Below, piece after piece: positions 24,366 to 31,649 of a DNA stretch of 64,000 bases. Where the stretch lies: assembly GCF_008329535.1 (NCBI RefSeq), contig NZ_NPKR01000019.1, positions 1 through 64,000 on the forward strand, read 5' to 3'. Made by a program: the position numbers and the translations under genes. How positions within the stretch are numbered: position 1 is the stretch's first letter; every line of letters starts with the position of its first letter. This DNA comes from Mycolicibacterium sp. P1-18. Its GTDB lineage: Bacteria > Actinomycetota > Actinomycetes > Mycobacteriales > Mycobacteriaceae. The notes beneath the pieces were generated by a model, which was not told where the DNA came from, made no database searches, and saw only the letters and a list, made by a program, of their open reading frames with translations.

Positions 24366-25011
24366 CACCCAGCTCGTCGCCGCAATCCGGTTCGCCGACA
24401 GCGCCTTTCCCTCGGGCGGGTTCGCGTTCTCGTCGGGTCTGGAGGGCGCTCATCGAGACGGTTTGGTGGTCGACGAGGGCGACGTCGCCGCGTTCGTGGC
24501 CGAACAACTCGACGGCCGGTGGCACCGCGGTGACCGCGTGATCCTGCGGCGCGCCTGGGCGGCGGCGGACCCGGCCGACGCCGACCGCCTGGCCGAGGCG
24601 TCGGCCACGATGTCGGTGCTGCGCGAGGCGTCGCGGCGTGCCGGCGCGGCCACCCTGGCCACGTTCGCGGCATTCACCGACGGCATCGCCGGCTACCGCG
24701 CCCGAGTGCTCAGCGGTGAGGTGCCGGGACACCTGCCGGTGGCCCAGGCGCTGTGCCTGCGGGCCTCGGGGCTGACGCGCGGCACCGCGGAGGCCGTCAC
24801 CGCCTGGCAGGTGGTCGCTGGCGTCACCGGGGCGGCACTGCGCCTGGGCATCTGTGGCCACCTGGGTGCCCAACGCACCCACGCCGACCTCGCGCCGAGG
24901 CTGGTCGAGGTCCTTGGATGCGAACCACCGTCATTCCCGGCGCCGTTCACGGCGTTCGCCGACATCGCCGCGCAACGCCGCACGCCGGGCGTGCGCTTGT
25001 TCGCGAGTTGA
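24358..25011 (+). CDS. ureF: Urease accessory protein UreF
   Basis: A 217-aa UreF read from ATG 24358, which overlaps the ureE stop by 8 bp. The N-terminal FADSAFPSGGFAFSSGLE is the family hallmark (canonical form SxxFPxGxFxxSxGLE). UreF joins UreD and UreG in the maturation complex and gates GTP hydrolysis by UreG during nickel insertion. A short gap of 16 bp with GAAGGAGA precedes ureAB. Confidence 0.85.
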   Translation: MSSTQLVAAIRFADSAFPSGGFAFSSGLEGAHRDGLVVDEGDVAAFVAEQLDGRWHRGDRVILRRAWAAADPADADRLAEASATMSVLREASRRAGAATLATFAAFTDGIAGYRARVLSGEVPGHLPVAQALCLRASGLTRGTAEAVTAWQVVAGVTGAALRLGICGHLGAQRTHADLAPRLVEVLGCEPPSFPAPFTAFADIAAQRRTPGVRLFAS

Positions 25012-25027
25012 CCATCGAAGGAGATCA

Positions 25028-25699
25028 ATGCACCTGACGCCCACGGAGATCGAACGACTGACGGTCTTCACCGCCGCAGAGTTGGCCCGCCGCAATCTCC
25101 GCGAGGGAGTCCGGCTGTCGCACCCGGAAGCCGTCGCACTACTGGTCGACGAGGTGATGCTCGCGGCGCGCAAGGACATGACCTACGACGAGGTCGTCGA
25201 CCACGCGGGATCGGCGTTGCGCTCCGAGCAGTGCGAGCCCGGCGTCCCCGACATGATCGGGATCGTCGCGGTGGACGCACCGTTTCGCGACGGCACGAAA
25301 CTGGTCACGCTGATCGACCCGATCGCCACGGGCCAGGGCGACGTCCGGCCCGGCGAGGTGATCGTCGGCGAGGCCCCCGTGGACCTCTTCACCGGCCAAC
25401 CGCACGTCACCGTCACCGTCGTCAACCGCGGCGACCGCGACGTGCAGGTTCGCAGCCAGACGCACTTCTTCGAGACGAATCCCGCGCTGGAGTTCGACCG
25501 ACGCGCGGCCTGGGGACACAAGCTCGCCGTCGCGTCGGGCGCAGGGGTGCGCTTCGAGCCCGGCATTCCCGTCGAGGTGACGCTGGTGCCGATCGCGGGT
25601 GACCGCGTGATGCAAGGCTTCTCGGGGCTCGTCAACGGGTCACTCGACGCCGAAGGCGCACTCGACGCCGCGCTCGCAGCGGGGCAGTGGGTCCGATGA
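25028..25699 (+). CDS. ureAB: Urease gamma-beta fusion subunit (UreAB)
   Basis: A 223-aa fusion. Residues 1-100 are the gamma subunit (MHLTPTEIERLTVFTAAELA, SHPEAVALLVDEVMLAAR), and residues about 112-215 are the beta subunit (PGEVIVGEAPVDL, VNRGDRDVQVRSQTHFFETN, FDRRAAWGHKLAVASG, RFEPG). Most mycobacteria have separate ureA and ureB; fused forms are known elsewhere, for example Helicobacter. ATG 25028 has GAAGGAGATCA upstream. It overlaps ureC by 4 bp (ATGA). It packs around UreC in the (alpha-beta-gamma)3 enzyme. Confidence 0.92.
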   Translation: MHLTPTEIERLTVFTAAELARRNLREGVRLSHPEAVALLVDEVMLAARKDMTYDEVVDHAGSALRSEQCEPGVPDMIGIVAVDAPFRDGTKLVTLIDPIATGQGDVRPGEVIVGEAPVDLFTGQPHVTVTVVNRGDRDVQVRSQTHFFETNPALEFDRRAAWGHKLAVASGAGVRFEPGIPVEVTLVPIAGDRVMQGFSGLVNGSLDAEGALDAALAAGQWVR

Positions 25700-27402
25700 C
25701 GACGGTCGACCGGGCGTCCTACGCCCGCATGTTCGGTCCCACCACCGGCGATCGCATCCGGTTGGCCGACTCCGACCTGTTCGTCGAGGTCGAGCACGAC
25801 TACGCCGTGCCGGGCTACGAGTTACTGGGCGGCGCAGGCAAGTCCGTGCGCGACGGCGAGGGCTACCGGCCGGGTACGACACACGCCGACGACGCACTGG
25901 ACTACGTGATCGTCAACGCGGTGATCGTCGACGCGGTGACCGGAATCGTCAAGGCGGACATCGGCATCCGCGACGGTCGGATCGTCGGCATCGGGAAGGC
26001 GGGCAACCCGGACGTCATGCCGGGCGTGACCCCGGGAATGGTGGTCGGGACGTCGACGACCCCGATCCCCGCCGAGGGGATGATCGTCACGGCGGGCGCC
26101 ATCGAGACGCACGCCCACCTGATCTCCCCGCAGCAGACCGAGCACGCGCTGTCGACCGGCACGACCACGTTGATCGGCGGATCGCTCGGACCGTCGTTCG
26201 AGGTCGCCACGGGAGGACCGCGCAACCTGGCGATGTTCCTGAAGGCGGGGGAGTACTCGCCGATGAACTACGTGCCGTTCGGCCGGGGTTCGTCGGATCC
26301 CGATGCGGTACTGGAGATGGTCGCGGCGGGGGCCGGCGCGGTGAAGATCCACGAAGACTTCGGAGCCTCGCCGGACATCGTGGACAAGACGCTCGTCGCC
26401 GCCGACTCCGCGGACTTCGCCGTGCACCTGCACACCGACTCGATCAACGAATTCGGTTTCTCCGAGACGACGATGGCGACGATCGGGGACCGGACGATCC
26501 ACCTGTACCACGTGGAGGGCGCGGGCGGCGGGCACGCACCGGACCTCATCCGCTGCGTCGGGTACGACAACGTCATACCGGGCACCACGAATCCGACGAA
26601 CCCGTACACGCTCGGCGGTCTCGACGAAGGCGTGCCCATGACCATGCTGGCGCACCTGATGAACTGGCAGGCCCCCGAGGACGTCGCCTTCGCCGAGGCC
26701 CGCATCCGGCCCCAGACGATGGTCGCCGAGGACTTCCTGCACGACATGGGTGCGATCTCCATCTTCGGCAGCGACACCCAGGGCATGGGGCGCGTTGCCG
26801 AGAACATCGCCAACTGCTGGCAACTCGCGGCGGTGATGAAGCAACGCGTCGGGCGACTGCCGGAGGAGAAGACGACGGCCGCCGACAACGAACGCGTGAA
26901 GCGCTACGTCGCGAAACTCACCGTCAACCCGGCGATCTCGATCGGCGCCGAGGCGCACGTCGGGTCGGTCCAGGTCGGCAGGGTCGCCGATCTGGTGATC
27001 TGGCACCCCGCCTTCTTCGGCGTCAAGCCCAAGGTGGTTCTGAAGAACGGTTACATCGCCTGGGCAGCCCTCGGCGACGCCGCCGGATCGGTGTCGTCGT
27101 CGGAACCGATCGTGGCGCGGCCCAACTGGGCGGCCCTCGGTGACGCGGCGGCCGACGCCGGCTTCGTGTTCATGTCGTCGCTCGCGGTGGAGGCCGGCGT
27201 GCCCGAGGCGTTGGGACTGCGCAAGCACGTGCTGCCCATCGCGTCGGTGCGTGGCCTGCGCAAGTCCGACATGGTCCGCAACGCCGCGCTGCCGCACGTC
27301 GAGGTCGACCCGCGGACGTTCGAGGTGCGCGCCGACGGTGACCTGCTCACCGCCGAACCCGCTGTCAGCGTGCCCTTCTCGCGCAAGTACCTGCTGCGAT
27401 GA
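25696..27402 (+). CDS. ureC: Urease-like alpha subunit (UreC), active-site variant
   Basis: A 568-aa UreC-type amidohydrolase. The dinickel ligands are present: H139 and H141 (ETHAHL), carbamylated K217 (AVKIHEDFG), H246 (HLHTDSIN), H272 (YHVEGAGGGHAPD) and D360 (GSDTQGMGR), with H219, D221 and R336 also kept. Two features are abnormal. The flap, usually MVCHHL, reads MLAHLM, so the catalytic-flap Cys is A319 while H320 remains. The loop usually reading GGGTGPAxGTxATTCTPG is GGSLGPSFEVATGGP. The enzyme should still bind two metals, but substrate preference may differ from urea. Start ATG 25696 overlaps the ureAB stop. Recognition as UreC is certain; plain urease activity is not. Confidence 0.88.
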   Translation: MTTVDRASYARMFGPTTGDRIRLADSDLFVEVEHDYAVPGYELLGGAGKSVRDGEGYRPGTTHADDALDYVIVNAVIVDAVTGIVKADIGIRDGRIVGIGKAGNPDVMPGVTPGMVVGTSTTPIPAEGMIVTAGAIETHAHLISPQQTEHALSTGTTTLIGGSLGPSFEVATGGPRNLAMFLKAGEYSPMNYVPFGRGSSDPDAVLEMVAAGAGAVKIHEDFGASPDIVDKTLVAADSADFAVHLHTDSINEFGFSETTMATIGDRTIHLYHVEGAGGGHAPDLIRCVGYDNVIPGTTNPTNPYTLGGLDEGVPMTMLAHLMNWQAPEDVAFAEARIRPQTMVAEDFLHDMGAISIFGSDTQGMGRVAENIANCWQLAAVMKQRVGRLPEEKTTAADNERVKRYVAKLTVNPAISIGAEAHVGSVQVGRVADLVIWHPAFFGVKPKVVLKNGYIAWAALGDAAGSVSSSEPIVARPNWAALGDAAADAGFVFMSSLAVEAGVPEALGLRKHVLPIASVRGLRKSDMVRNAALPHVEVDPRTFEVRADGDLLTAEPAVSVPFSRKYLLR

Positions 27403-28004
27403 GAGCCGCCCGCGTCGGAATCGGCGGCCCGGTCGGGTCGGGGAAGACGGCGCTCGTCGAGGCATTGCTCGGCGAATTCGCCCGCCGCGGCCGCGTCGTG
27501 TCGGTGATCACGAACGACCTCGTCACCGACGAGGACGCCGAACGGGTGCGACGATCGGGTCTCATCGACCCGCTGCGGGTGCGGGCGGTGGAGGCAGGTG
27601 GCTGCCCGCACACCGTGATTCGCGAGGATCCGTCGTTGAACATGGCGGCCGCCGACGACCTGGAGGCCCGCTTTCCCGACACCGAGGTGATCCTGTTGGA
27701 GTCCGGCGGGGACAACCTGGCGTCGACGTTCTCCCGCGACCTGGTGGACTTCTGGCTGTTCGTCATCGACGTCGCGGGCGGTGACGACATCCCGCGCAAG
27801 CGCGGGCCCGGGGTGGTGCGGTGCGATCTGCTGGTCATCAACAAGGTCGACCTCGCACCGCACGTCGGCGTCGACCTCGAACTCATGCGTACGGAGGCCG
27901 ACGACGTTCGCGATGGTAGACCGGTCCTCGCGATCAGCGCACGTGCCGGGGCGGGCGTCGACGCCGTCGCCGACGTTCTCGACCGCGAGGTGCTGTTCCG
28001 GTGA
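27399..28004 (+). CDS. ureG: Urease accessory GTPase UreG
   Basis: A 201-aa SIMIBI GTPase: P-loop GIGGPVGSGKTALVEAL (about 6-22), VEAGGCPHTVIREDPSLN with the conserved Cys-Pro-His metal site, ILLESGGDNLASTFS, and the base-recognition motif VINKVDLAPHVG. It hydrolyses GTP to drive nickel insertion into apo-urease within the UreDFG complex. The N-terminus lacks the His-rich stretch seen in some UreG proteins. ATG overlaps the ureC stop, and its stop overlaps the ureD GTG. Confidence 0.93.
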   Translation: MRAARVGIGGPVGSGKTALVEALLGEFARRGRVVSVITNDLVTDEDAERVRRSGLIDPLRVRAVEAGGCPHTVIREDPSLNMAAADDLEARFPDTEVILLESGGDNLASTFSRDLVDFWLFVIDVAGGDDIPRKRGPGVVRCDLLVINKVDLAPHVGVDLELMRTEADDVRDGRPVLAISARAGAGVDAVADVLDREVLFR

Positions 28005-28750
28005 CGCAGGCCCTCGACCTCGTGCTCGCCCGGGTCGGCGGCCGCACGGTGCTGACGCGACGGCGCTACCGGTGGCCGCTGCTGGTCGGCCGGGTGTTCG
28101 ACGACGATCGCGGCGGTGTGCTGACGGTGCAGAACGCCGCGGGCACGCTGATCCCCGGGGACGTCATCCGGCAGTCGATCGCGGTGGTGGACGGCGGCGT
28201 CGCGACCGTGCGCGGGCAGGGTGCGACGACGATCAGTGGAACCCCAACGGGCGCAGAGGCCTTCGAGGACACCCGCCTGGACGTGGATGCGACCGGTGAA
28301 CTGTGGTACTCGCCCGCACCGCGCATCGTGACGCCCCGTGCGCGGTACCGCCAGGAGCTACGGGTCGCCGTGGAACCGGGTGGGCGGGCCGTCGTCGTCG
28401 ACGCGGTGGTGCTGCACCCGGAATGCGGCGACGCGGACTTCGGTTCCTACGCGTCGACGGTGGAGGTGCGCGGGCCGGAGCGGCAACTGCTCGCCGTCGA
28501 CGCCCAGTCGCTCGACGCGATGCCGACGGCGAGACGGGCACCGTCGGCGTTCGGCACCGTCTACCTGATCGGACTCGACGACGCACCCACCGAGGTGGGC
28601 AGCCGAGACGCGTATTCCGCCGTCACCGAACTGCCGAACGGGGCGGGGTGGGCCGTGCGGATCGCGGCGCGCGACGGTGGGGCGTTGCGTGCGGCACTCG
28701 ACGACGTGCTGTCGGTGGTACGCAGCGGTGGACTAACCGTCGCCGGGTGA
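28001..28750 (+). CDS. ureD: Urease accessory protein UreD
   Basis: A 249-aa UreD-like scaffold: VLTVQNAAGTLIPGDVIRQSIAV with a beta-rich pattern, GATTISGTPTGAEAFEDTRLDV, VVLHPECGDADFGSYASTVEV. UreD binds apo-urease and provides a tunnel for nickel from UreG/UreF. The sequence is on the divergent side of the family (the usual LxGGDxL is LIPGDV). It ends the island: the last 18 bp overlap, convergently, the 3' end of the Rv3527-like gene of the sterol cluster. Confidence 0.82.
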   Translation: MTQALDLVLARVGGRTVLTRRRYRWPLLVGRVFDDDRGGVLTVQNAAGTLIPGDVIRQSIAVVDGGVATVRGQGATTISGTPTGAEAFEDTRLDVDATGELWYSPAPRIVTPRARYRQELRVAVEPGGRAVVVDAVVLHPECGDADFGSYASTVEVRGPERQLLAVDAQSLDAMPTARRAPSAFGTVYLIGLDDAPTEVGSRDAYSAVTELPNGAGWAVRIAARDGGALRAALDDVLSVVRSGGLTVAG

Positions 28751-29182
28751 CGGCGCGCTCGACTGCTCCTCGAGGCATCCTTCGGCGACGGCGTGCCGGA
28801 TGCTGTCGGACAACCGAGGGCAGGACTTACTCCTGCTGCTGTCACCGCCGTTCGCCCGGATCTCGGCGAACGTGGCGCAGCGCTGGGTGGCGTCCGAACT
28901 CCATTGCACCGCAGTGTGTCCCGCGCCGAGCTTCTTGACGGCGACGGTGACGTGACAGAACCGGCAGTCGACGGGGGTGAGTCCCGCGGTCAGGTAGCGC
29001 TCGCGATCGCGCGCGGACGCCTCCTTGACCGCCGCCGCCCGCTCGGGGTCGGAGGCGAAGTCCGGTGCCTTGGACCACGTTCCGGTGGTTTCGCGGGTGG
29101 CGGCGGGATGTTCGTCGTCGTCGTGACCGAGGAGGGCCAGCATGGAGCGCGCCAGCCGGTCGGCATCTGGCGCGTCACTCAT
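28733..29182 (-). CDS. Conserved protein downstream of kshA (Rv3527-like)
   Basis: A 149-aa soluble protein starting at ATG 29182, which overlaps the kshA stop (ATGA). It contains VDCRFCHVTVAVKKLGAGHTAVQW (about 72-95) with a CxxC pair and further cysteines (C106, C122, C137), so a small metal-binding or zinc-ribbon-like fold is possible. M. tuberculosis has a hypothetical gene of similar size directly after kshA (Rv3527). Translational coupling with kshA suggests a helper of the oxygenase or a later step, but no function is known. It overlaps ureD at its 3' end. Confidence 0.7.
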   Translation of the reverse strand: MSDAPDADRLARSMLALLGHDDDEHPAATRETTGTWSKAPDFASDPERAAAVKEASARDRERYLTAGLTPVDCRFCHVTVAVKKLGAGHTAVQWSSDATQRCATFAEIRANGGDSSRSKSCPRLSDSIRHAVAEGCLEEQSSAPSPGDG

Positions 29183-30333
29183 GTCGCGGGCTGTTCCTCC
29201 GCGCGCTTGCGCAGATTCTCCTCGACCTCGACATGCCACTTCTCGTTTGCCGCGGTGGTGTCGACCTCGATCTCGAACCGGTCGGTCATGTCCGGGGTCA
29301 CGTCAGCGACGTCGACGTAGAACTGCTGGTACCAACGTCGCATCTGGTACACCGCGCCGTCCTCTTCGACCAGCAGCGGGTTGTCGATCCGGGTCTTGTG
29401 CTTCCAGATCTCGACGTCCTGCAGGAAGCCCTTGCTGACGCCCTCGGTGAACGCCTTGGACAGCTTCTCGGTCATCTTCTCGTCCATGCCCTTGGGCTTC
29501 TCGACGATGACGCCCCACTGCAGCACGAACGAATCCTGCGTCACCGGGTAGTGGCAGTTGATCAGGATCGATTCGGCCTTGAACCCGCCGTAGTTGTTGT
29601 GCAGCCAGTTGATCATGAACGACGGCCCGAAGTACGACGCCTCCGAGTCGAGGTGCGCCTCACCGTAGGCGGTGCCGAGGTCGTTGACGTCGGGCCGCCC
29701 GACGTTGTGCAGGTACTGCGACGCGACGTGGCCCTCGAAGACGTTCTTGAAGTACGTCGGCAAGCCGAAGTGGATGTAGAAGAAGTGCGCCATGTCGGTG
29801 ACGTTGTCGATGATCTCGCGGCAATTGGAGCCCTCGATGAGCATCGAGTTCCATCGCCACTCGGTCCAGTCGTCGCTGCCGTACTCGGGCAGTTCGGGGA
29901 TGCGCAGTTCCGGCGGCGGCGGGTTGCCCTCGTGGTCGTGCCAGACGTACAGCAGGCCGTTGCGAACGTCGGTCTCCCATGCGCGGGTACGGGCCAGCCG
30001 CGGGGTGCGCTTTGCGTATGGCACCAGCTTGCACTTGCCGTCCCCGCCCCAGCGCCAGTCGTGGAACGGGCAGGCCACCTCGTCACCCTTGACGGTGCCC
30101 TGCGACAGGTCGCCACCCATGTGCCGGCAGTAGCCGTCGAGGATCTTGAGGTCGCCGTGGGAGTCGGCGAAGACCACCAGTTTCGTGCCGAAGATCTCGA
30201 CCGAATGCGGCGTCCCGTCGTCGAAGTTCACCACCGGGCCGAGGCAGTGCCAGCCCCGCGCATAGCGGTCCGGAAGTGCTCCGGTGTCGATCTCACGAAT
30301 GTTCGCGGATACCGCGGTTGTCTCGGTACTCAC
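29179..30333 (-). CDS. kshA: 3-ketosteroid 9-alpha-hydroxylase, oxygenase component KshA
   Basis: A 384-aa Rieske oxygenase. The [2Fe-2S] ligands are C69, H71, C88 and H91 (YCRHMGG, ACPFHDW); the mononuclear iron site lies in DNVTDMAHFFYIHFG with D180, H183 and H188. KshA, fed electrons by KshB, 9-alpha-hydroxylates 3-ketosteroids, which opens ring B in cholesterol catabolism. GTG 30333 follows GGGAGG. A KstR operator lies 30 bp upstream. Length and motifs match actinobacterial KshA; the kshB reductase gene is not in this window. Confidence 0.95.
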   Translation of the reverse strand: MSTETTAVSANIREIDTGALPDRYARGWHCLGPVVNFDDGTPHSVEIFGTKLVVFADSHGDLKILDGYCRHMGGDLSQGTVKGDEVACPFHDWRWGGDGKCKLVPYAKRTPRLARTRAWETDVRNGLLYVWHDHEGNPPPPELRIPELPEYGSDDWTEWRWNSMLIEGSNCREIIDNVTDMAHFFYIHFGLPTYFKNVFEGHVASQYLHNVGRPDVNDLGTAYGEAHLDSEASYFGPSFMINWLHNNYGGFKAESILINCHYPVTQDSFVLQWGVIVEKPKGMDEKMTEKLSKAFTEGVSKGFLQDVEIWKHKTRIDNPLLVEEDGAVYQMRRWYQQFYVDVADVTPDMTDRFEIEVDTTAANEKWHVEVEENLRKRAEEQPAT

Positions 30334-30363
30334 GGTCGGCCTCCCGTTCGATTACTCTCTAAC

Positions 30364-30377
30364 TAGAACACGTTACA
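30364..30377. promoter_or_regulatory. KstR operator upstream of kshA
   Basis: TAGAACACGTTACA fits the KstR consensus. It lies 30 bp before the kshA GTG and 55 bp before the ATG of the divergent carbonic-anhydrase-like gene, so it may affect both. Confidence 0.88.
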
Positions 30378-30432
30378 GTTTTTCCCCGCCTGCGCGCAAT
30401 GCGAGCCCCTCTAGCTGCGGTATACCTTGACG

Positions 30433-30963
30433 ATGCCGCTGTTCGCCTTCGAAGGCCGGTCACCCGTCGTCGCTCCAGGAGCCTTCGTCGCTCCCACCGC
30501 CACGTTGATCGGAGACGTGCACGTGGCGGCCGGCGCGTCGGTGTGGTTCAACGCCGTGCTGAGGGCCGACTTCGCACCCATAATCGTTCGCGAGGGCGCG
30601 AACGTTCAGGACTGCAGTGTGTTGCATGCCCCGCCGGGGATACCGGTAGACATCGGACCCGGGGCCACGATCGCCCACGGCTGCATCATCCACGGCGTGC
30701 ACGTCGGGCAGGAGGCCGTGATCGCCAACCACGCCACCGTGCTCGACGGCGCCGTGATCGGCCGCCGCAGCCTCGTCGCCGCGCACTCGCTGGTGACGGG
30801 CGGCACCAAGATCCCCGACGAGGTGTTCGTCACCGGGGCGCCCGCGAAGGTCCGCGGGCCGATCGCCGGTACGGGCGCCGAGTCGTGGGTCGACGCCAGT
30901 CCCGCCGCCTATCAGGAACTCGCGCGCCGCTACCTGGCCGGCCTGGAGCCGATCGGAGACTGA
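30433..30963 (+). CDS. Gamma-carbonic-anhydrase-family hexapeptide protein (Rv3525c-like)
   Basis: A 176-aa left-handed beta-helix protein with hexapeptide repeats (APTATLIGDVHVAAGASVW, IGPGATIAHGCIIHGVHVG, NHATVLDGAVIG). Histidines positioned like the metal ligands of gamma-class carbonic anhydrases and PaaY/CaiE-type proteins are H87, H92 and H115 by rough count. Actual CO2 hydration is unproven; PaaY relatives hydrolyse CoA thioesters, which would fit a sterol-CoA locus. ATG 30433 is preferred to a TTG six bases upstream. Divergent from kshA, as in M. tuberculosis. Confidence 0.82.
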   Translation: MPLFAFEGRSPVVAPGAFVAPTATLIGDVHVAAGASVWFNAVLRADFAPIIVREGANVQDCSVLHAPPGIPVDIGPGATIAHGCIIHGVHVGQEAVIANHATVLDGAVIGRRSLVAAHSLVTGGTKIPDEVFVTGAPAKVRGPIAGTGAESWVDASPAAYQELARRYLAGLEPIGD

Positions 30964-30968
30964 GCGCC

Positions 30969-31631
30969 CTACTGGGCGGCGTCGAGCCCGATCCGCAACG
31001 CAATCTGCTGCATCTTCGCGACGTTGGCCACGAACTGGTCGGTCGTGTTGTCGCCGACCGCGCTCTGGAACTCCAGTCGGACCAGTGCCTTGCCCTGGGC
31101 GAAGAAGACCAGGGTGACCGCCTTCTGCTCGTCGGGAGCCGTGCCCGACACCACCACCCCGTCGGTGCCGATGGGGAACGGCTGCGGCTGGCCGCCCGTC
31201 ACCAGGGTCGGCAGGGTGCCGGCCGCCTGCTTGAGCGTCGCGGTGGCGGTTGCCGCGTCCGGGTAGACCATGAACGTGTCGATGATCGCCCGGCTGTCCT
31301 CGTCGTTGACGAAGAAGGCGCTGGCGCCCTGGCTGCCGTCGGGGTCGGACTCCCGCGAGCGCTCGACGAAGGTGTCCTCGGCGTCGGAAAGGTCGGAGGC
31401 CGAGAGCAGCAGGTCGCGGTAGTCGACGGGAGCCGCCGCCTCCGTGGTCTTCGTGGTCGACGGCGCATAGGGCACCGTCGGCAGCGTCGGCACGCTGCTG
31501 CTACTGGTTTGGGCCGTGGTGCCGCTGGTGCCGTCGGACGGCGTGCAGCCACTGACCCCGACGACCAGAACGGTCGACACGGCGGCGGCGAGCAACTTGG
31601 GCACGAACACATGAGGGTTGGAGATCGACAT
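30969..31631 (-). CDS. Exported lipoprotein downstream of ltp3
   Basis: A 220-aa lipoprotein: hydrophobic signal (about 12-27) and lipobox GVSGC with C29, followed by a Ser/Thr/Pro-rich linker (30-65) and a folded C-terminal domain of about 150 aa (LLLSASDLSDAEDTF, IGTDGVVVSGTAP, VLFxAQGK-type pattern). It has no recognised enzymatic motif. It is the last gene of the minus-strand group behind ltp3 (18-bp gap), so it is likely co-expressed with sterol side-chain genes. M. tuberculosis has a membrane-anchored protein of unknown function at this position (Rv3524). The stop is 5 bp from the end of the carbonic-anhydrase-like gene. Confidence 0.75.
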   Translation of the reverse strand: MSISNPHVFVPKLLAAAVSTVLVVGVSGCTPSDGTSGTTAQTSSSSVPTLPTVPYAPSTTKTTEAAAPVDYRDLLLSASDLSDAEDTFVERSRESDPDGSQGASAFFVNDEDSRAIIDTFMVYPDAATATATLKQAAGTLPTLVTGGQPQPFPIGTDGVVVSGTAPDEQKAVTLVFFAQGKALVRLEFQSAVGDNTTDQFVANVAKMQQIALRIGLDAAQ

Positions 31632-31649
31632 CCCCCGCCAACCTACGCG

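Noticed and set aside
23907..28750. Plain housekeeping urease.
   Set aside because: Gene order, UreE, the UreAB fusion and the altered UreC flap and loop differ from the standard mycobacterial operon, so this was reported as urease-like.
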